DNA of 64,000 bases, taken from NCBI GenBank assembly GCA_949357655.1, contig CASHTG010000012.1, positions 558,001-622,000 on the forward strand. The letters run 5' to 3'. Source of the stretch: Parascedosporium putredinis (lineage: Eukaryota; Ascomycota; Sordariomycetes; Microascales; Microascaceae). Below, one piece after another: positions 56,399 through 64,000 of this stretch. The notes below the pieces were generated by a model, which saw nothing but the letters and a program-made list of their open reading frames with translations, did not search any database and was not told the origin of the DNA. The position numbers and the translations under genes are program-made. Each line of letters opens with the position of its first letter. Position 1 is the first letter of the stretch.

Positions 56399-58428
56399 AT
56401 GTGGTTTCCATCTTCACCGACATGCGAAAGAGGAAGGAAACGAAAACAGCAGTGAGTTTTTCGTCGAGATCGATGCTCAAGCGAAGTTTTCAAATGTGGT
56501 GGCTAACGCAAACCAGCCAGGGCCAGCTAAATTCTGGGCTTGGTGATACGAGAGTCGGGCCACGACGAGCGTGGCGGAAGACTTCAAGTTGCGGATTCAA
56601 TTCGCATCTTCGACGTGCACAAATCTATGCATTTTCTTCATCTTGACATACCTTTGGGGCGGTAGCATACCCGCTCATGTACATACCAGCAGTGTCTTAG
56701 AAACATCTGAACCAAGAAAAGCCTTCCTTTACTGTACACTTCCTTGGCAAACCGTCTGCGTTATTTCGCTTGCTCTAGTGATTCTGGTTTTAGCAAGATA
56801 TAAAAGCAGCATTTTGACGATGATCCTAAGGTGAATAAAATAGTAGAGGGATAGGCGAAGCGCCGGAAAATTGGGATGGAATTTAAACAAAGCGACAAAA
56901 ATAAAAAAGGAGGGTGCCACAGAATTGCCGGAGATCGTAAGAAGAAGTAATGGGGGCAATGGGAGCGGTGACTTTCACCCCGAACTATCCCTTCTGGATC
57001 TTTTAGATCTCGGCCACACCGGATCGTCGGCGCGGCTTGGTCTCCAAGAACGGATGCAAGATCGACGCCCACTCAGAATCGGGCCATGCCCTCTCGAGGG
57101 CAGGGGAGGATATGAGCAACCCACGAGATGGCGAGGTAGAGAAAAAGGAGGAAAATTGACTACAGTGACAAGACGAAAGCGGGAATTATGCTCTACGAAT
57201 GACGCGAGAGATTGAGCGCTACTTTTTCTTGGATTGGCCAGCCAAAGTTCAAGACTGGGCCTGGAATTTTCAACCTCGCAAAGGGCAAGAGCGGTGGAGA
57301 TGCAGAAGCCAAGTCACCAAGTCAACTAGGATGGTCGAGGTATGAAGAATGCCTGTTTTATCGGTTTTTGTATGCTGCGGAAGTATAGCCAGGGATGTCG
57401 CATTCGAAAAGACCAAAATTGGACGGGAATAGGGCAAGCAGACTGCAGGTAGTGAGTTGGATGCTGGTGACTGGTTCCTTCCTCATCTCCTCATGTATTC
57501 CCACCCGGGTTTATCTGCAATATCATGAAGTCGCCCTGGATCACAGCTGGCCCGCATTGTTGAGGGATCCCGCCATCGGACCTGACCCAACCAAGTCAGA
57601 AAAGATTGTGGCCCGTTAAATCAAGTATTTGATAGATGTATAACTTGTTTCTCAGGGCGAACTCACTTTGCGGAATATGAGGGTGCAAAGGGGAAGGGAA
57701 GGGGAAATTTGGTATTCAAAAATTGTTATTCAAACATCTATGGATCCATCGATGGTTCAATAGCAATCAATTGAGTGCCTATTCATCATGGCTTTTGATT
57801 CTCATCTCACTCTTCAATAGATCTTGGTGGAGTTGACTCGGATAATAATCCATCAATTGATCAATGTACACTCACTCTTCCCGGGTTAGGCATCAAATCA
57901 GTTTGATGGTTCAAGGATCTGGTGCTCATTGAACATTCCACTAATCCCAAAAGGCACTGGCGGCCGATAGAGGGAGCTGGCCATCGAAATACCAGAGAGC
58001 ACCAGAGAGCACCAGCACCACAGAGCACCATAGACTAATTGATCGCACTGGCACGAAAGTGAGCTCATCTGATTGAGCTGATTGGGCACCGGCGCGTCGG
58101 AAAATTCACCGACCGAAGCTCTGCTTGTACCTCAGTACGAAAATACCTCCTTCCTACCACAAGAGGCGACAGCTTGCTAGAGCCCAAAATTGACGTCTTT
58201 TTTCTTTTCCCCTTCGTTCCTGTTACATCTAGCTCTATCGGTACACGCACACACCACACCACACACACACCCACATAACACAAAACAACACGAAAATCTC
58301 TTCTCCTGTCCATTCCCGATTCATCTCGAACCCTTTTTCTTCCCTGCTCTATTTCATCCCCATCAAAGGAATAGCCAATTCAACACCTCTTGTGTCCCCT
58401 CAATCGATTGCGCGTCGAATCGCCCAAC
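56399..58428. other. 2 kb intergenic
   Basis: The 3' flank of the small secreted protein and the promoter of RCC1. It contains an AGAGCACC tandem repeat (listed separately) and a CA-rich leader (58245-58290) close to the RCC1 start. No gene is seen. Confidence 0.5.
57991..58030. repeat. ACCAGAGAGC short tandem repeat
   Basis: Two perfect ACCAGAGAGC units followed by degenerate ACCAGCACCA and CAGAGCACCA units. It is a short slippage array with no other structure. Confidence 0.6.
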
Positions 58429-60491
58429 ATGCCGCCCAAGAAGGCCGCCTCCAAGACTGCTACCGCGGTGGCCAAAAGTCGGATGACGCGAAGCCCAAGA
58501 CAGTTGCCAAAGCTACCAAGTCCACCAAGTCTGCTCCTGCCAAGGTCACCAAGGCTTCAACAACAAAGACTGCTGCGACGAAAGCCGCTGCCACCAAATC
58601 TGCTCCTTCCAAAGCCCCCACCAAGGTGAGCAAGACTGCCACCACAAAAACGACCAAGGCCGCGGCGTCCAAGACCGCGGCGTCCAAGTCCGCGACAGCC
58701 ACCAAGTCCAAGACTGCCAGTAAGTACAAGACCTTCTTCTCCCTCATGACACTCCCCGTCAGACTACGCTGGGAAAACCTAACGCGTCTATTTCGTCTCT
58801 ATCTTAGCTCCCAAGGCGAAGCCCGCTGCCGATAAGGCCGCGTCCAAGAAGCGCAAGGCGTCACCCCAGCAGGATGAGGATGAGGAGGACAAGGAGAATG
58901 CCGTCCCCGTTGGCCGTCCTACGAAGCGAGCCCGCGCCGTCAAGCACGAGGTCGCCGAGCCCGTCGAGCCCGCTGGTCCTCTGAACAAGGCCCCCGCCCA
59001 GGTCTACGATGTCTTCATCTTCGGCACGGGCGAAAACGGCGAACTTGGTCTAGGCCCTTCCAAGACCGAGGCCGTCAAGCCCCGACGCGTCCCTTCGATG
59101 AACCCTGGCGAAGCCGGCACTTTCCGTGTGGTTGACATTTACCCTGGCGGTATGCACACTGTCGCGCTCACCAAGGACAACAAGATTGTCACTTGGGGTG
59201 TCAATGACAATGGCGCGCTGGGTCGCGACACGAATTGGGATGGCGGACTTCGCGATATGAGTGATGGTTCCGACGACGATGATTCCGAGATTGGGGACCT
59301 GAACCCCAAGGAGTCCACCCCTACTGAGATCCCTGCGAGCGCGTTCGCCAAGGATGCTGTCTTTACCCAAGTCGCCGCTGGCGACAGCATTAGCCTTGCG
59401 TTGACCGAAGATGGCCTTGTCTATGGCTGGGGCACATTTACCGTAAGTCGTTTGTCTGATCGAGATAACGCTACGATGTGATGAGCTTGGCCTCATCTAT
59501 CTTGTACTCTGTCTCGGTATTTTGGGCTAACCCATTGTTTTTTTACGCGTCACTTATAGGACAGCAAAGGCGACAAGATGTTCGGAATTGACGAGGACGG
59601 CAACGAGGTTGACGTACAACACACCCCGGCCCTCATCCCAGGCCTTGAAAACATTATCCAGATCTCGTGTGGTGCCAACCACGCTCTCGCCCTCGATCGT
59701 GAGGGCACCGTCTTTGCATGGGGTGTTGGCGAGCAAAGCCAGCTCGGCCGACGCGTTGCATCCCAGCGTCAACGTTCCAAGGCTTTCCAGCCCCACGCTG
59801 TCGCCAATCTCGAGAAGAAGACCAAGTATATCGCGACGGGTCATTTCCACAGCTTCGCTGTCGACAACCACGACAATGTTTGGTCGGTAAGTTTGTAGCC
59901 TTGCGCAGGGCACCGTCCCCCAAAGTCCTCGGTGAAGCGACGCACGCTAATCTTGTCACTCGTTTGTAGTGGGGTCTCAACGGGTTTGGCCAAACCGGGT
60001 ACGCCAAGACGGCGGGCAAGGACAACGGTGCTGTTTCCACACCGACGAAAATTGTTACACTCAGTGGAAAGAAGGTCATCTCTATGGGCGCGGGCGCCAA
60101 CCACTCGGTAGCAATCACTTCGGACGGCAAGTGCCTGGTTTGGGGAAGCATCGATGCTGGCCAATTGGGTGTTAAGTTTACCGATGCCCAGGTGAAGGAC
60201 TCTAAGCTGATCCGGCTCGACGACCGTGAGAAGCCGCGTATCTGCCTGTTGCCCACCGAAGTCCCCACCATTGACTCGGCTACCCACGTGGGCTGCGGTA
60301 CCGACCATACCATTGTGCTTGATTCGGAGGGAGCCGCCTACGCTACCGGTTTCGGTACACAAGGCCAGCTTGGTCTCGGCTCGTACGATGATATAGATGT
60401 TTTCCAGCGCATCCCGGCCAAGGAGAAGAAGCTCATCTGGGCCGGGTGCGGTGGTCAGTTTAGCATTGTTGCGGCGCCAGCGGATTCTTGA
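58429..60491 (+). CDS. RCC1-family Ran guanine nucleotide exchange factor
   Basis: The nuclear exchange factor that keeps Ran in its GTP form, needed for nuclear transport and spindle assembly (Pim1/Srm1 in yeasts). 591 residues in exons 58429-58719, 58808-59442, 59560-59886 and 59970-60491. A Lys/Ala/Thr-rich N-terminus (KSTKSAPAKVTKASTTKTAA), histone-H1-like in composition, and a nuclear signal (GRPTKRARAVKHE) precede the seven-bladed propeller. Blade motifs are plain: FIFGTGENGELGLGP, VTWGVNDNGALGRD, FAWGVGEQSQLGRR, VWSWGLNGFGQTGYA, LVWGSIDAGQLGV and ATGFGTQGQLGLGS. One indel is needed: a missing A in 58474-58477. The Lys/Ala-rich tail may bind chromatin, as the N-terminal tail of animal RCC1 does. 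Confidence 0.92.
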
Positions 60492-61467
60492 TCATTGCAT
60501 GGCACTGTTTTTCTTCTTTTTCTTTCTTGTCTTTTCATTTCCATGATGGTAAAATAAGGGTGTCAACTAGACTGGCGGGGGTTTGCATTTGCCTTTTCTT
60601 TCTTTTTTTCTCTCAGTCTGTGTGTCATTTTGGTCTTTTTCGGATTTCACTCGTTTTTTTCTCGCTCTTGCGCTTCCTCCGAATCTCGATTCTGGCCAAT
60701 GTACACTCACAACCCCATCATGGTTTCTCTACTCATTGAGCATAATCTACATTAATTTCATAACCATACCTGTCTTTTGATCATGAACGTGCTTTGGAGG
60801 TTTGCTTTACGCTTCAATATCTTAAGTTCTGGTATGTATGAGGGTCCTCTTTCTACAAAGGCCATCGTGTCTTGTTTCCCCATCCCCATCGCCCACCGCT
60901 GCGACTTACTGTCCTAGCTTCGGCTTGCACTAAACAGGAGGCGATCAGAGTTAGAAGACGGACGATGGTGCTGGAGCAACGCAGGAGCTCTGCAACAACA
61001 TCGGCCTGTCAAGCCGAGAGACGACTCAGCGACCCCCTCACAAAAACTAGCAGGGGTTATGTCATAGCCAGACCGCATCAAGACGAAAAGTCGAAAAAGG
61101 GGGTCGTTCACGATCACTTTAGGGAAAAAGGCAAACATGTGTTGGGTGACCACCTATGGTCGATGAGGTCATTTCGTAAAAAATTCTATATACAAAAGGA
61201 AATCTGAGAACAGGCCCCGCAGTCACCCCCGCCTGGGGGTTATGGGCCCCTCTCACAAAGTATGTCATTCTTGCTAGTATACACCTGCACTTCTGAGTCC
61301 TTGACCTTGATGGCCCGCATCTTTTGCTTCCCTCTCCCAGACCATCGTCCGCAACTGTGCTCGGAGCGAAGGCTACGTTTTCGAAAGACTGGAAAGAGGG
61401 AAGAAAATAAGCAAGAAAGAAAACAAAGAGCCCCCGTTCACTCCGACGCGCGCGTGCGAAGAGACGC
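60492..61467. other. Intergenic, convergent 3' ends
   Basis: The space between RCC1 (+) and the Egh16-like gene (-) has T-rich sequence after the RCC1 stop (60510-60670), consistent with 3' UTRs. No gene is seen. Confidence 0.6.
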
Positions 61468-62472
61468 TTAAGAGCTGGCCTCGAGTTCCATGCGCTTCTT
61501 GAGCCTGAAGGCGATGGCGCGCTTGCGGGCAGCGGGGACTGGGTGAAGGCGGCGGAGCCACCAAAGGGGCCGGCGGCGGCGCCGTTGCGGACGCGGACGA
61601 CGCAGACGTTCTCGACGCCGGCGACGGTGCCTTCGCAGGTCATGCCGGCGGGCATCTGGACCTCGAGAGGGAAGTCGGTGTTGGTGGCGAGGGAGATGCC
61701 CTGGACACCGAGGCCGGGGACGTCGCGGCTGACCTCGGCGGTCTGGAAGGCATCGGGGTCGGTGCCACCCGAGGTGGCGTCGATGGAGGCCTCGAGGGGA
61801 CCGGCGCCGTCTTGGTTGATCTGGAATTTGGGGGTTAGCGTGTGAAAGAAGAGAGTGGAGAGGGAAGGGACCTATTAGCATACCTGGCGGTAAGTCATGG
61901 AGATGGTGCCATCATCAGCGCAGGTGGGAAGACCCTCGCTGGCGCCAACACCGGCGCTGGAAGCGACACCGGACTCGGGGGCCGCTGTTCTGGTCGCCAC
62001 CGCCGCCGAGGAGGCCAGCAATACCAGTAGCACCGCCACCGGCACCGCCGGCACCGCCGGCAGCGCCACCGGTGAGGCGGCCGAGGAAGTTACCGAGCTG
62101 GCGCTTGCGGTTGGCGGCGCCGCGGGCGTTGGCGGGGATGTTGTCCTCGACGCCGACGGACTCGGCGGCGCCGTTGTTGCGGGAGCGGCGCCCTCGCCCA
62201 TGAAGTTGAGGATCATGGTCTCGGCGGAGATGGGGCCGTTGCCCTGGGTGCGGCCGAGGGGACCGCAGCTGCCCGAGTTGATCTCGCGGTCGCGGATGAT
62301 GGCGGTGTCGGCCTGGGAGCCGCAGCCGTTGCTGCTGCAGTCGCGGGGTGCCGTCGGCGACGGACAGGCCGGGCATGGTGACGCCGTTGGCGCCCTGGAT
62401 GGAGGTGACGACACCGTGGGCCGAGACGGCGGTGGCCAGGACGGCGACGAGGGGAAGGGTAGAGTAATGCAT
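61468..62472 (-). CDS. Egh16-like (MAS/GAS-type) secreted protein
   Basis: A secreted protein of about 313 residues from the fungal Egh16/MAS family, whose members are known as appressorium-expressed proteins of plant pathogens and also occur in saprobes. Signal peptide MHYSTLPLVAVLATAVSAHG, then VVTSIQGANGVTMPGLSVAD, DCSSNGCGSQADTAIIRD and GSCGPLGRTQGNGPISAETM. A Gly-rich low-complexity insert follows (GGAAGGAGGAGGGATG), and after the intron DGAGPLEASIDATSGGTDPD, VPGLGVQGISL and TCEGTVAGVENVCVVRVRN. Exons are 62472-61884 and 61820-61468, with a CTAAC branch. Indels: near 62347 (one extra or two lost), near 62190 (missing), 61977-61981 (extra C) and 61534-61537 (missing C). A TATA-like box stands about 245 bp upstream. 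The 320-codon opposite-strand frame is a shadow. Confidence 0.84.
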
Positions 62473-64000
62473 TTTGACTGGTGTTTTTGGGGGAAGAAGA
62501 GCAAAGTGCTTTGGTATCAAAAAAGACGAAAAGAAGAAGAAGAGAGCAAGAACGGCCGCCTGGGCTTTTACAAGATATTTTGTACAGGGAAAAAGGGGAA
62601 GAAAAGAAAAGGGGAGCGGAGACTGCGGGCTCGCTGTTGGGAAGATGTGTGTGATGGATTGAGGGATGGTGAGAAGAAGAAGGGAATGGGAGGAGAAGGG
62701 ACGAGATGTCTTGGCTTTTTATACATGAGTTGGCTCTTGTTCTTTTCCCAAAGTTTGGGAGGCTGTAAGTTGATGTCTGCGGGTTTCTTGTTGCGTCTAG
62801 AACGCGGTCAGAGGATCATCCTAGGATCATGGGCCTTTGGGGCTCATGTCCCCGAGTAAGCTTCTGGCAGGGTTGCTCGGAGCATGCCCATCGGAGCATG
62901 GCGATGCGCAGGGTCGTTTCAACCATCTTCAAGGTATCCCGGTGTAGAGACATCTATCTCTGCTGGGACATGCGTTCTAGGTAAGAGTGGAAGAGCTGTG
63001 GCGATGACTATGGGACTTTTTGAAACGAGCAGTCACCAAAGGAGGAAATATCACCAGCAAAAAGAAGGGAGAAGACGAGCCTTTCCCTCCGCCACCTCCA
63101 CCTTACCCACCCTTCCCTGTCTCGAGGAGAAGAGTCACTGCGCGGCGAAAAAAGAAGGCATGGTCCAAGGGCCCCCCTTCCCCCACAAAAAAGAAAAGAA
63201 AAGAACGAATGGTCCTCCATTCTCGTAGAGCTTGTCGACGGGCACATCGTGGGGCACGACAAAGGAGACCAATCGCATCTACCATTTTCTCATCGCTGGG
63301 TGGCTGTGTGTGTATGTGATGCGTTGCATGAAAGCAGGCCGTGGGGAACTGCACCTGGGTTTCAGAGCCGAGATCGACAAAACGCTCCGTGCCGAGCACC
63401 GGGGGCCAAAAGAAAAAGGGCAAGGAGGGAGAGGGGAGAGAAGCGCCGCTTGGTACACCGGCTCACTCTATTTTCCCTGTTTGCTCCATTTTTAGCGCGC
63501 TTTTGGGCCTTTCCCTCCCGGAGAAGCAGTTCCCCCAGCTGGGGGTTCCCGGCTCCCGGAACTCGCCACAGGAGAAGAAGAACAGTGAGAGTGGTAGGAG
63601 TGAAGAAGGGGCCTGCGGGTGGTGGTGAAGGGGAGAGAGGCCGATTCGCTCGAGGGTGCAAGGGCTTGAAGCAAAAAACCAAGAGCTAAAAAGGCTCCGG
63701 CGTCTGTGCGCCTTCCTACTTTACTTGTACCTCCCACAGGGGTTTCCTTTTCTTTTGCCTGCCTTTATTTGAGGTCTCATTGTTTTCTCATCAGCTCATC
63801 CCTTTCGCCGCCCTCGACGTAAGGAGGGAGGAGGTAAAACCGCCCGTTTTTGTTTTTGCCCCACGGCGTCAAGGGCCCGTGGTGTGGGTGTGGGAGATGA
63901 TCTGCGAGGTCCCGGGCGCGCGCGCAGGGTTGGAATGGGTTCGCGGTTCCTCTGGATCCCTGATGATCGCTGCTGCTGTTCGCTACCGACTCCCGGAAAA
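62473..64000. other. Promoter of the Egh16-like gene and unassigned end of window
   Basis: Minus-strand promoter elements lie nearest the gene. Further on, purine-rich sequence and G/C-rich patches are seen. The last 500 bases contain no recognisable domain in any frame. Confidence 0.5.
62716..62723 (-). promoter_or_regulatory. TATA box of the Egh16-like gene
   Basis: TATAAAAA on the minus strand, about 245 bp upstream of the start codon at 62472. The leader between them is very rich in C and T on the minus strand, as in many strongly induced fungal genes. Confidence 0.45.

Noticed and set aside
61897..62859. 320-codon open frame on the + strand
   Set aside because: It is antisense to the Egh16-like gene, with Ala/Gly-rich composition and no domain. 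The minus strand has signal peptide, intron and family motifs.
1..64000. CRISPR array, prophage, insertion sequence or repeat-induced point mutation block
   Set aside because: No regularly spaced repeats, terminal inverted repeats or strongly TA-rich mutated tracts were seen, and the gene structures are eukaryotic.

Overview
This is chromosomal DNA of a filamentous ascomycete, most likely a sordariomycete. Genes carry short spliceosomal introns (mostly 58-150 bp) with GTAAGT/GTATGT-type donors, CTAAC/CTAAT branch sites and CAG/TAG acceptors. Intergenic DNA is rich in pyrimidine tracts, and tRNA-Val and tRNA-Gly carry short introns. The gene set is typical of such fungi: Swi5/Ace2-type C2H2 factor, Zn2Cys6 factor, DUF6536 membrane protein, Egh16-like secreted protein, CE3 esterase. 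No transposon, CRISPR array, virus or obvious secondary-metabolite cluster was seen.

Layout. 1-2862 (+) holds the 3' part of a large MYND-finger protein. 4378-6838 (-) is a two-exon C2H2 regulator with 4.5 kb of gene-free DNA upstream. 11357-18231 (+) holds three genes in series: a CBS/PB1 tail-anchored protein, mitochondrial ribosomal protein S2 and an Spt10-like acetyltransferase. 18561-19266 is a tRNA cluster (two Val-AAC, one Arg-ACG). 19596-20169 (-) is a small membrane protein. 21799-28621 (+) holds an FAD monooxygenase and a DUF6536 protein. 29391-30321 (-) is an NmrA-like protein and 31351-33157 (+) a Zn2Cys6 factor. A 5.1 kb gene-free stretch follows, then a secreted CE3 esterase (38284-39397), tRNA-Gly, a secreted Pro/Glu-repeat protein (-), a multi-pass membrane protein (-), a small Lys-rich nuclear-type protein (+), an HD-domain hydrolase (+), a five-exon SDR (-), a small secreted cysteine protein (+), RCC1 (+) and an Egh16-like secreted protein (-).

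The main technical observation is that 14 of the 19 protein genes can be read through only by assuming one-base indels, about 36 in all. Most are single-base losses within short homopolymer runs. The same conserved protein continues in the next frame each time, and five other genes are perfectly open. This looks like sequencing/assembly error rather than mass pseudogenisation, and gene models built on the raw sequence will be fragmented. I give the outer limits of each gene, its exons and the approximate indel sites. Protein lengths are those expected if the indels are errors.

The genes do not form one pathway. Housekeeping functions (mitochondrial translation, Ran/RCC1 cycle, tRNA, Spt10 chromatin control) are interleaved with secreted and membrane proteins of a plant- or substrate-associated fungus. 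The most interesting items are the Spt10-like protein with its retroviral-integrase-type zinc finger, the phased repeat in the DUF6536 tail, an in-frame intron-like element in the C2H2 gene, the Pro/Glu-repeat secreted protein, the TCACGTGA palindrome in the mitochondrial S2 promoter, and a group of CACGTG boxes in the 5.1 kb gene-free region.
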